Part shown: one piece after another, positions 24,418 to 32,006 of the stretch
Layout: every line of letters begins with the position of its first letter
How positions within the stretch are numbered: position 1 is the first letter of the stretch
Assembly (NCBI GenBank): GCA_002345675.1
Contig: DDWL01000053.1
Location: 62,001 to 126,000 of the forward strand
DNA: 64,000 nucleotides
From: Bacteroidales bacterium UBA2287
Lineage (GTDB): Bacteria > Bacteroidota > Bacteroidia > Bacteroidales > Tenuifilaceae
Direction: 5' to 3'
Translations under genes and position numbers: made by a program
The notes under the pieces: model-generated
Told to the model about the DNA's origin: nothing
Database searches by the model: none
The model's input: only the letters and a program-made list of their open reading frames with translations

Positions 24418-25809
24418 CTAATCCTCAAAAAACGACTGATCCATTTCTAGTCGCTTCTTTCCAAAACATAGGTCGTCAACTTTTTTAACTACCTTATTGT
24501 GAAGCAATTTAGTTCGATTATACAGCTTGTTTTTTGCCATCCCAAAGGCAATTTCCTTTAACGCCAAGCAATTAAGATTGAACTGCTCTTTCCAACGGAA
24601 AAAGAAGTAGGTACTTAGTGGTAAACTAACGGCGTAAAGAATAGTATAAAATGCATTAGCAGTTAAAAATGCAAATGTGACAACCTGAATGGCATGAAAA
24701 ATTGGAAGAAGAAATAGCGCCAGTGCAAATCGAACGCTACTATGAAACTGCTCATCCATAAATTTTTTACTAAAAAGATATGGTATTCCCAACGAAACGG
24801 CATTGTTTACTGCTGCATAAACAAAAAGTGGAGAGGTTAATACCAACACAAATAGTACTAGTACAGAAAGTATTTTTTTCTTCCGACTTAAAGGGCAATA
24901 CCCATCGGGAAATCCAAGTTCTTTCAAGTCCCTACTCAGCTCCATAAATGCGGCCATAAGAACGAGGTAGTCGTCGGGGCTTTTATCCTTTAATTTTTCG
25001 AGCCCTTGTGCTGCTTTTTGCTGAAATTCAATATTATTAATGTGTGTTTGTTTTTGCTTTGCTTTGTCGATTCGCCAGTGCGAGTAAGATTCGATTGCGC
25101 TTTTTGAAGCGCTATAGTACTTTTCGTCGGCAATATGAACCATTTCGCTCTTTAGCCCCGATGTAAGTAAGTTAAGTAAAATGTTATATGCCTTGGCTGG
25201 GCTGTTCTTATATTCGAGCAATAACGGTGCAACCCTTATTGCTACACCAAAACTAACGTGAAGCCTACTTCCAACCCTCATGTAGTTTGTATAGTCAATT
25301 CCCACGGGAACAACTCTAATATCTAGTTCACCACCCATGGCTTCTTCGGCTTGAAGCGCTATTCGTGCAATACCTTTTTTAAGCGGCCTAAGACGCTTTT
25401 CGCCACAATGGTTGCCTTCGGGAAGAATTACTAACCCATTCCTGTTCCTTATTACATCAATAGTTTTCTTAAAAATTTCGTCGTTAAGCGAAAGATTTTC
25501 ATACCCATCGCGAATGCGATAAACGGGCATAATTTTAAGGAAAGTAAGGATTTTTCGTACTGTGGGGTTTTTAAATATGTCGGCTCGAGCCATAAAAACT
25601 GGCTGCCCTTTTCGAACGCAGAGCATGGCTAAAGCGTCCATTAGCGCATTTTGGTGGTTTGCGGCAAATATTAGTGTTCCTTCGGAGGGTATATTTTCTA
25701 ATCCATTAACTGTTACGCGGTAATACTTTCTAAAAAGGAAGTCGACATAAACCTTCAAAAACCCGTAAAGAGCTGAATTCTCCTCTATTCTATCAATTGT
25801 AGTTGGCAT
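24418..25809 (-). CDS. 1-acyl-glycerol-3-phosphate acyltransferase-like protein
   Basis: A 463-residue membrane protein. The N-terminal 240 residues are a PlsC/LPLAT domain: acyl-transfer site NHQNALMD (H52, D58; one residue longer than the usual HX4D), the phosphate-binding LPEGNHC, and VPVGIDY. The C-terminal half carries two to four membrane helices. Such enzymes transfer acyl chains to lysophosphatidate or related lipids. The longer C-terminus is seen in a Bacteroidota subgroup whose exact acceptor is unclear, so no gene symbol is given. It lies 31 bases after the transporter gene upstream and may be co-transcribed with it. Confidence 0.85.
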   Translation of the reverse strand: MPTTIDRIEENSALYGFLKVYVDFLFRKYYRVTVNGLENIPSEGTLIFAANHQNALMDALAMLCVRKGQPVFMARADIFKNPTVRKILTFLKIMPVYRIRDGYENLSLNDEIFKKTIDVIRNRNGLVILPEGNHCGEKRLRPLKKGIARIALQAEEAMGGELDIRVVPVGIDYTNYMRVGSRLHVSFGVAIRVAPLLLEYKNSPAKAYNILLNLLTSGLKSEMVHIADEKYYSASKSAIESYSHWRIDKAKQKQTHINNIEFQQKAAQGLEKLKDKSPDDYLVLMAAFMELSRDLKELGFPDGYCPLSRKKKILSVLVLFVLVLTSPLFVYAAVNNAVSLGIPYLFSKKFMDEQFHSSVRFALALFLLPIFHAIQVVTFAFLTANAFYTILYAVSLPLSTYFFFRWKEQFNLNCLALKEIAFGMAKNKLYNRTKLLHNKVVKKVDDLCFGKKRLEMDQSFFED

Positions 25810-25840
25810 AAATTCATTTGGTTAATAATATGAATACTCT

Positions 25841-27223
25841 TTATGTAATTGCTCTTTTCGACCAAAAAGTAGCTATTGCAAGTCCTGAAATTATATGCCA
25901 AATGCCCCACCAAGCTGCAACAAACGCCATTCCACCAAGCCCATCGAATAGGTTAGGATTGAAAATTAGCACCAGTCCTAAACCAGAGTTTTGAATTCCC
26001 GTTTCAATGGTAATTGTTCTAATGTCGGCTTTTGGAAGTTTAAAAAGTGACCCTAATGAGAAACCAGTAAGTAGCGCTAATAAATTATGTGTGAAAACAA
26101 TGAGCAGGATAAGGTGAATGTAACCTAGGAAAAATTTAAAATTCGACGAAAGGGCTGCCACAATAAACCCTAAAAAGATAATAATAGAGAAAGTTTTAAT
26201 GGGTTTTATAATTTTTGTTGTTGCCCTTGGAAACCGATTCGAGAACCAAATTCCAATTATAATTGGGATTCCCAAAAGAATGAAAACGGTTTTTATCATT
26301 TCCCAAGCATCAATGCGAATGGGAATAACCATTTCGGCTGTTTCGGAGTAAAGGCTACCCCAAAGGGCAAAATTTAATGGGGTTAGAATTATTGCTGCTA
26401 AAGTGGCAATTGCCGTAAGGCTAACCGAAAGGGCTACATTTGCTTTTGCAACCGATGAAATAAAGTTGGAAATGTTTCCGCCTGGGCAAGCTGCAACTAA
26501 AATCATTCCCATTGCAATGCTGGGCGAGGGTTTAATTATGGCAATAAGTAAAAAGGTTAAAGCAGGGAGCACCAAAAACTGCGAGGCAACGCCAACAATA
26601 ACTGCTTTAGGGCTTTTTACAACCTGCTTAAAATGCTCCACCTTAATGCCAAGGGCAACTCCGAACATTATAAAAGCCAGAGTAATGTTCATGAACAATA
26701 GTCCACCCTTGCTGAAGTTTAGCCTTATCCAGTCGAGAATTTCGAGGGTTTTTTTAATGTGCATATCCACTTCGGAAACTCGTCCTTGGCTTAGCTCAAC
26801 CCTATGCCGATTTGAGTAATACAAATCGGAACCATATTCTATTTTATTAGGATTTCCGCCAATTCTATAAACTTCGTCGGTGGTCATTCCTATGCGTAGG
26901 GGCGCAACGGTTCGAATCGAATCTTTACCTTGCTTCGATTTTTTTAACTTTTTGAAGTTTACCTTAGTGTTTCTATTAAACAGCCTAATGTCAACTACTT
27001 CTCCTTGGGCAATAACCACTTGGTCGTTGCCATAAAAGAAACGGGTTACATATTCTGTTTTTGTGGGCTGACCTACAAGTTGAATTACCTGAACCGAGTC
27101 CATGCCAATAGCAACCTGCTTAACTCGGTTGTGGTAAATTTTTGCTTCGGTTGAGAAGTTAAGACCAAACACGAGCAAGCCTGCAAGTGAAGCCTTTACC
27201 ATAAACAAATAAACCCCTTTCAT
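25841..27223 (-). CDS. Fusion of two BamE/SmpA-like repeats to an SBF-family transporter
   Basis: A 460-residue protein. A signal or anchor helix (about residues 8-26) is followed by two similar units, IGMDSVQVIQLVGQPTKTEY (about 38) and IGMTTDEVYRIGGNPNKIEY (about 112), each with the G-M-x-x-x-x-V-x-x-x-x-G-x-P pattern of BamE/SmpA-type outer-membrane lipoproteins. From about residue 165 it becomes a polytopic membrane protein with about nine helices of the bile acid:sodium symporter (SBF/ArsB-like) family, including the AACPGGNISNFIS segment near a substrate site. The single frame has no internal stop, and both parts read cleanly. Substrate is unknown; the fusion is unusual. Confidence 0.82.
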   Translation of the reverse strand: MKGVYLFMVKASLAGLLVFGLNFSTEAKIYHNRVKQVAIGMDSVQVIQLVGQPTKTEYVTRFFYGNDQVVIAQGEVVDIRLFNRNTKVNFKKLKKSKQGKDSIRTVAPLRIGMTTDEVYRIGGNPNKIEYGSDLYYSNRHRVELSQGRVSEVDMHIKKTLEILDWIRLNFSKGGLLFMNITLAFIMFGVALGIKVEHFKQVVKSPKAVIVGVASQFLVLPALTFLLIAIIKPSPSIAMGMILVAACPGGNISNFISSVAKANVALSVSLTAIATLAAIILTPLNFALWGSLYSETAEMVIPIRIDAWEMIKTVFILLGIPIIIGIWFSNRFPRATTKIIKPIKTFSIIIFLGFIVAALSSNFKFFLGYIHLILLIVFTHNLLALLTGFSLGSLFKLPKADIRTITIETGIQNSGLGLVLIFNPNLFDGLGGMAFVAAWWGIWHIISGLAIATFWSKRAIT

Positions 27224-27276
27224 TCCATTCGAATTTTAAGTGTAACCAAAACTGCTTTAAGGAGCAGAGGGATGAA

Positions 27277-28620
27277 CTACACTAACCTTTCGCGAAGTTT
27301 TTTACCTTCCTGTTCAAATCCCTCTTTGCCAAGTAGGGCAAACATATTCTTTTTGTATGCCTCAACACCAGGCTGATCGAATGGGTTTACACCAAGAGCA
27401 TACCCGCTAATTGCACAGGCCTTTTCGAAAAAGTACATTAAGTAGCCAAGCCAGTACTCGTTAATTTCGGGAAAGTTGAGTGTAATATTTGGAACCTTGC
27501 CATCGATATGAGCCAGCGTAGTTCCAAGTTGAGCCATTAAGTTAACTTCGGAAAGTCGCTTACCAGCTATGTAGTTTAACTGGTCAAGGTTCTCAGCATC
27601 GGCGGGAATGGTAAGTTTGCATTTGGGTTTTGCAACCGAAAGAACGGTTTCAAAAAGTATGCGTTCGCCCTCCTGAATATACTGCCCCATGGAGTGAAGG
27701 TCGGTTGTAAAGTCGACACCAGCAGTAAAAAGACCTTTGCTCTCTTTTCCTTCGCTTTCGCCGTAAAGTTGCTTCCACCATTCGGTTAAAAAGTGTAGCC
27801 TTGGGGTATAGTTAACCATTATTTCTACCTTCATGCCTTTGGCATAAAGTGCATTTCGGGCGGCAGCATAAATGCATGCATGGTTTTCGCTAACAGGAAC
27901 ATTTAACCCTGTTTTTACTTCGGCATCTTTTGCACCTTTAATTAAGTCGTCAATATTAAAGCCTGCAATTGCAATGGGCAAAAGGCCTACTGGAGTTAAA
28001 ACCGAGTAGCGACCTCCAACATCATCGGGAATAGTAAAGGTTTTGTAGCCCTGTTGACTTGCAAGTTTGCGAAGCGCACCCTTACTTTCGTCGGTAATTG
28101 CAACTATTCGTTTCGACGCTTCGACTTTTCCAACCTTTGCTTCGAGGTGCTGCTTAATTAGCCTAAAGGCTAAAGCGGGCTCGGTAGTAGTTCCCGATTT
28201 TGAAATAACTACCACGGAGTAACTATAACCGTTGAGCATTTCGAGAAGCTCGGTGTGGTAGTCTTCGCAAATATTTTGACCTGCAAAAACTATGGCAGGA
28301 TCTTTTTTGTTAACAAACGGAGCAAAGCAATGGTTTAACGCTTCAATAACAGCCTTAGAGCCAAGGTAAGAGCCTCCAATACCAATAACAACAACTACTT
28401 CGCTTTTCGAGCGGAGCTCATTTGCCGTTGCCTTTATATCTTCTAAAAGTTTAGTATTAAAGGCCGATGGAAGGTCTAACCAACCCAAAAAATCGTTTCC
28501 AGCTCCCGTTTTACTATGAAGCTTTGTAAGGTGGTCTTTCATTTGGCCCATAAGCCTATCAACGGTTGCCTTTTCGGTAAAACCGTATATGTTTTTTAGG
28601 TCAACTTTAAGTTCGTTCAT
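27277..28620 (-). CDS. pgi: Glucose-6-phosphate isomerase
   Basis: A 447-residue enzyme interconverting glucose-6-phosphate and fructose-6-phosphate. The sugar-phosphate loop GIGGSYLGSKA (about residues 79-89), SKSGTTTEPA (about 140-150) and the signature GGRYSVLTPVG (about 203-213) are all present. The length fits the short bacterial form. It lies downstream of gpsA with a 57-base gap on the same strand, an order conserved in Bacteroidales. Confidence 0.97.
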   Translation of the reverse strand: MNELKVDLKNIYGFTEKATVDRLMGQMKDHLTKLHSKTGAGNDFLGWLDLPSAFNTKLLEDIKATANELRSKSEVVVVIGIGGSYLGSKAVIEALNHCFAPFVNKKDPAIVFAGQNICEDYHTELLEMLNGYSYSVVVISKSGTTTEPALAFRLIKQHLEAKVGKVEASKRIVAITDESKGALRKLASQQGYKTFTIPDDVGGRYSVLTPVGLLPIAIAGFNIDDLIKGAKDAEVKTGLNVPVSENHACIYAAARNALYAKGMKVEIMVNYTPRLHFLTEWWKQLYGESEGKESKGLFTAGVDFTTDLHSMGQYIQEGERILFETVLSVAKPKCKLTIPADAENLDQLNYIAGKRLSEVNLMAQLGTTLAHIDGKVPNITLNFPEINEYWLGYLMYFFEKACAISGYALGVNPFDQPGVEAYKKNMFALLGKEGFEQEGKKLRERLV

Positions 28621-28677
28621 TGTTATAAAGTTTTATTAAATCAACTGCATTTTACAAAAAAAACTCAAGTAATCCTA

Positions 28678-29676
28678 CTACCTAAGTTTATCCGATAAAT
28701 TTTTAAACTCAATTGCGGGTGCACTTCTCTCATACAGAATGCGATACATTGCGTCGGTAATAGGCATTTTTACTCCAAAAGTTGCGTTTATCTCCTTTAT
28801 GCACTGGGCTGCATAGTAACCTTCGGCAACCATGTTCATTTCGAGCATTGTACTTTTTACGGTGTAACCTTTGCCAATCATTGTTCCAAAGGTTCTGTTA
28901 CGGCTAAACTGCGAGTAGCAAGTTACCAGTAAATCGCCTAAGTATGCCGAAGTGTCGACCTTTCGTTTGCTTGGGTAGGTTTTATCGAGAAAGCGACGCA
29001 TTTCGAGCTGGGCGTTACAAACTAAAACTGCCAAAAAGTTGTCGCCATAACCCAAGCCATGGGCTACACCAGCGGCAATGGCGTAAATATTTTTAAGTAC
29101 TGCGGCATACTCAGTTCCGTATATATCGGTTCCGGTAACCGTTTTTATGTAACCCGATTCAAAATACGATGCCACTTCCTTTGCAACGCTTTTTTTCTTA
29201 CACGAAAAGGTTAAATACGACAAGCGACTTAAGGCCACCTCTTCGGCATGGCAAGGTCCACTTATAACCCCAATTCTATCGAAGGGCACCTTGTAGTGCG
29301 CATTAAAGTATTCGGCAACGGTAAGGTTTTCGACTGGCACAATGCCTTTAATGGCTGTAACTATTAACTTACCATCGAGCGACTCGGTAAGTGGCTCAAT
29401 CCATATTTTCAGAAATGCCGAAGGAACAACAAAAATTAAAATATCGGAATTGGCAACCACGCTGTTTATGTCGTTGCTCGGGTTAATCTTCGCCCTGTCA
29501 AATTGTACCGAACTTATGTAAGTAGGATTTTGACCATGCTCTTTTATGTGTTGGCAAATTTCCTCTTCGCGAATGTACCAGTTAACCAAATTACCATTTT
29601 CGTGAAGAATTTTTGTAATTGCTGTTGCCCAGCTTCCGCTGCCCACAACACCTATGCGTTTTGGTTTATTTAGCAT
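28678..29676 (-). CDS. gpsA: Glycerol-3-phosphate dehydrogenase [NAD(P)+]
   Basis: A 332-residue enzyme that reduces dihydroxyacetone phosphate to sn-glycerol-3-phosphate for lipid synthesis. The nucleotide site GSGSWATAITKIL lies at residues 11-23, the NPTY and SGPCHAEE motifs follow, and the active-site Lys is in YAAVLKNIYAIAAG (about 190). The spacing to pgi suggests co-transcription. Confidence 0.96.
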   Translation of the reverse strand: MLNKPKRIGVVGSGSWATAITKILHENGNLVNWYIREEEICQHIKEHGQNPTYISSVQFDRAKINPSNDINSVVANSDILIFVVPSAFLKIWIEPLTESLDGKLIVTAIKGIVPVENLTVAEYFNAHYKVPFDRIGVISGPCHAEEVALSRLSYLTFSCKKKSVAKEVASYFESGYIKTVTGTDIYGTEYAAVLKNIYAIAAGVAHGLGYGDNFLAVLVCNAQLEMRRFLDKTYPSKRKVDTSAYLGDLLVTCYSQFSRNRTFGTMIGKGYTVKSTMLEMNMVAEGYYAAQCIKEINATFGVKMPITDAMYRILYERSAPAIEFKNLSDKLR

Positions 29677-29693
29677 TACACTTTTTGATTTTA

Positions 29694-29915
29694 TTACACT
29701 AATTCTGAAAAAATCGACTTATTAATTTGCAAGTAAGATAACCGAGGAATAGCTTTTTTGCTGCATTTACAGGGTTTTTCGGAGCGATTTGTAGGAGGTT
29801 TGGCATACCGTTTTTGGCAACCCTCTAAAAAAAACGACAGGAATAAAATAAGAAAAACAAAGGCTAAGGACTTGGGTAAATTATGCGAGAAAATGCGAGT
29901 TTTTGAACTAATCAT
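29694..29915 (-). CDS. Possible small lipoprotein, 73 residues
   Basis: From an ATG at 29915 the frame encodes a hydrophobic signal region (KSLAFVFLILFLSFFLEGC) with the lipobox-like FLEGC and a basic, cysteine-containing mature part of about 44 residues (CQKRYAKPPTNRSEKPC). It lies 17 bases upstream of gpsA on the same strand. The weak points are its small size and an overlapping frame on the other strand; no homologue is recognised. Confidence 0.45.
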   Translation of the reverse strand: MISSKTRIFSHNLPKSLAFVFLILFLSFFLEGCQKRYAKPPTNRSEKPCKCSKKAIPRLSYLQINKSIFSELV

Positions 29916-30051
29916 AAGTAATTGTTTAAGCAGTAAAAGTAGCAATAATTTTCGGTGGGGGTTTGATATTAGGCAACTAAAAAGGAGGAGCCAATTGTCT
30001 CCCCCCGAACTATTCAAACTATTTCGCCGGACTGCTCGGGGCGTGTTTTGC

Positions 30052-30104
30052 ACTGGGTATTAGCTCTGCTGAACTCGCAATTGTTAATCGGGATGATACC
30101 CAGT
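30052..30104. repeat. 9-bp inverted repeat near the end of higBA
   Basis: ACTGGGTAT (30052-30060) is inverted as ATACCCAGT (30096-30104) around a 35-base loop. It lies between the core gpsA region and the acquired higBA pair, and may mark an insertion edge or a leftward terminator. The enclosed sequence does not fold as a tRNA. Confidence 0.4.
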
Positions 30105-30147
30105 TTGAAATACACCACTTGTTAGGGCACATATTTTTTTCTTTGGT

Positions 30148-30459
30148 TTATATTTCAATCGATATATTCACTTTTCCACCCAATCCTTTTTCAACAATCT
30201 CAAATAGAGTACTCAATGTTATATTACTACCATTATTCTCTACACGAGAAATGTATGTTCTTTTCTTATCAATTATTTTCCCTAAATCTTCCTGTGTTAA
30301 TTTTTTAGATTCCCTCGCTTTTTTTAAAAGCAATCCAATTTTAAAGGCTTCAGTTTCTCTTTCAAGATTATCACGCCTTTCAGTTCCTTTTTCTCCATAA
30401 ACTCTGTCCTTAATTTCTGACCAAGAGTTTAATTCCGTTCTGCTATCTTTTGTTTTCAT
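30148..30459 (-). CDS. higA: HigA-type antitoxin (XRE family)
   Basis: A 103-residue protein with a C-terminal helix-turn-helix (about residues 42-95: LLLKKARESKKLTQEDLG, then KKRTYISRVENN). The N-terminal 40 residues are charged and probably bind the toxin. The gene overlaps the toxin gene by 17 bases and follows it, which is the higBA order. It should neutralise the toxin and repress the shared promoter; a perfect palindrome lies there. AT-rich codon use differs from the surrounding core genes. Confidence 0.85.
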   Translation of the reverse strand: MKTKDSRTELNSWSEIKDRVYGEKGTERRDNLERETEAFKIGLLLKKARESKKLTQEDLGKIIDKKRTYISRVENNGSNITLSTLFEIVEKGLGGKVNISIEI

Positions 30460-30784
30460 AGTACTTATTCATTAGGTTCAACGCTTTTTCAATCTCATTC
30501 TTTGGTGTTTTCTGTGTTTTCTTTTGAAATCCGTTCAAAAGAATCACCAATCTTCCGCTGTCAAAGAAGCAAAATACTCTCCAAATATTGCTTCCTAATT
30601 GAATTCTTGCTTCATACAATCCATTGGTTCCTATAATTAGTTTCAAATAATTTGTTGGAATCCTTTCAAGAGTTTCAATCGCTTCTAAAACCTTGTAAAT
30701 CTTATCCTGAACTTTTCTTGGTTGCTCAAGTAAAAATTCTTCAAAGTAATGTTCGTATGCGACTATCTCTCGAATTTTTTCCAT
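30443..30784 (-). CDS. higB: HigB-type toxin (RelE/Gp49 superfamily)
   Basis: A 113-residue protein of phage-derived Gp49-like/HigB type. Marks are the central strand pair GLYEARIQLGSNIWRVFCFF and the basic segment LLNGFQKKTQKTP, which carries the Lys residues used in ribosome-dependent mRNA cutting in this family. Host-inhibition antitoxin HigA follows in an overlapping frame. The activity is inferred from family and gene order; the protein could be an inactive relative. Confidence 0.87.
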   Translation of the reverse strand: MEKIREIVAYEHYFEEFLLEQPRKVQDKIYKVLEAIETLERIPTNYLKLIIGTNGLYEARIQLGSNIWRVFCFFDSGRLVILLNGFQKKTQKTPKNEIEKALNLMNKYYENKR

Positions 30785-30806
30785 AAACCAACTAATTTTC
30801 TAAACG

Positions 30807-30837
30807 CAAATGTAACTTAAAAGTTACAATTAGGCAA
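30807..30837 (-). promoter_or_regulatory. higBA promoter and palindromic operator
   Basis: Read leftwards, TTG (30835-30837), a 20-base spacer and TACATTTG (30807-30814) make a near-perfect Bacteroidota promoter. The perfect 18-bp palindrome TGTAACTTAAAAGTTACA (30811-30828) overlaps the -7 box, as expected for a HigA operator. Confidence 0.8.
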
Positions 30838-30988
30838 GTCTCGTTGATATTCCGTTTTCGTCAGATTTTGTGCCCGAACTGTGAAATAACCTGAAAGTCT
30901 ATGTCAAGTTTACATTTTAATAAAAAATGTTTTTTGTCGGCATTAGTCACTGTCTGCAAGTGCTTTAATATTTTATGACAAGCATCAG
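30838..30988. other. Non-coding gap between higBA and the hypD promoter
   Basis: No supported gene; the two operons diverge here. The sequence contains no clear repeat. Confidence 0.4.
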
Positions 30989-31018
30989 TTGCTCCAAGCT
31001 AATTGAATTGTATATTTG
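30989..31018 (+). promoter_or_regulatory. Promoter of the hypD operon
   Basis: TTG (30989-30991), exactly 19 bases, then TATATTTG (31011-31018). The start codon of the activase gene is 175 bases further, leaving a long leader. Confidence 0.7.
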
Positions 31019-31074
31019 CATAAATTCCATTTAAATGATTTGGATAAAAACATCCACTTTGTATCACAATAACG

Positions 31075-31113
31075 GCAAGGGGCTATACTCTTGCTGGATT
31101 TGCTGATTTTTTT
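31075..31113 (+). promoter_or_regulatory. Leader hairpin and T run before hypD operon, possible attenuator
   Basis: GCAAG (31075-31079) and CTTGC (31090-31094) form a 5-bp stem; 12 bases later a run of seven T follows (31107-31113). The distance from stem to T run is longer than in a standard terminator, so this is only a suggestion. Confidence 0.3.
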
Positions 31114-31193
31114 ATTTCCTCCCTTCCCCAATTCGATAAGTTCGATAAAATATTTTCCATTTTTTCTTTTCTATTTTACAGATTTTTAGCACG

Positions 31194-31988
31194 ATGAACG
31201 GATTAGTTTTCGATATACGCCATTTTTCGGTACACGATGGGCCTGGAATTAGAACAACCGTTTTTTTTAAAGGTTGCCCATTAAAATGCACATGGTGCCA
31301 CAATCCCGAAAGCCAACTCTGCGAAGCAGAAACTATGGAAACTACACAGCCCCTTGGCGACAACAAACTAATTGTTAACAAAGTGGTTGGCAACCTTATG
31401 CAAGTCGACGAGGTAATGAACGAGCTAAAAAAGGATTCATTAATTTTCGACGAGTCGAAGGGCGGAGTAACTTTTTCGGGAGGAGAACCAATGGCTCAAC
31501 CCGAATTTTTACTCGAACTACTAAAGGCATGCAAAAAACTCGAACTGCATACAGCAGTCGACACAAGTGGATTTGCCACCGAAAGTGTAATTAAAAGAAT
31601 TACCCAATATTCTCCCCTGTTTTTATACGACCTTAAACTTGCCAACGACAAGGAACACAAGCATTATACTGGTGTTTCGAACGAGTTAGTTTTAAGAAAT
31701 TTAGCGACATTAATCGAATTGGGAAAAGAGGTTTTCATTCGAATTCCGCTAATTCCAAGCATTACCGATTCCACAGAAAATTTAGTAGGGCTACGAAAAA
31801 TAATTGTTAAATACCCATCGATAAAGCGAGTCGATATTTTACCATTTCACTCTATTGCCAAAGGCAAATACGAGCGACTTGGACGTAAATTCGATGTAAA
31901 TGCTAACTTTAACTACAGCAACGAAAGGCTTGCCGAAATTAAAGCATTCTTTTCGGAGCATGTTGAAAATGTGTTGATTGGAGGATAA
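31194..31988 (+). CDS. Glycyl radical enzyme activase (radical SAM)
   Basis: A 264-residue radical SAM protein. C28-x3-C32-x2-C35 in FFKGCPLKCTWCHNPES binds the catalytic 4Fe-4S cluster, and GGVTFSGGEP is the SAM-binding GGE motif. The cysteine-rich ferredoxin insert seen in many activases of this group is absent, so it is of the short type. It makes the glycyl radical on its partner enzyme using S-adenosylmethionine. Only 18 bases separate its stop from the start of the dehydratase gene, which identifies the partner. Confidence 0.93.
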   Translation: MNGLVFDIRHFSVHDGPGIRTTVFFKGCPLKCTWCHNPESQLCEAETMETTQPLGDNKLIVNKVVGNLMQVDEVMNELKKDSLIFDESKGGVTFSGGEPMAQPEFLLELLKACKKLELHTAVDTSGFATESVIKRITQYSPLFLYDLKLANDKEHKHYTGVSNELVLRNLATLIELGKEVFIRIPLIPSITDSTENLVGLRKIIVKYPSIKRVDILPFHSIAKGKYERLGRKFDVNANFNYSNERLAEIKAFFSEHVENVLIGG

Positions 31989-32006
31989 AACCATAAACGT
32001 TGAACA

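Noticed and set aside
30052..30104. Truncated tRNA gene (GGGTATTAGCTC opening)
   Set aside because: Only about 48 bases, no T arm and no anticodon stem; better seen as a simple inverted repeat.
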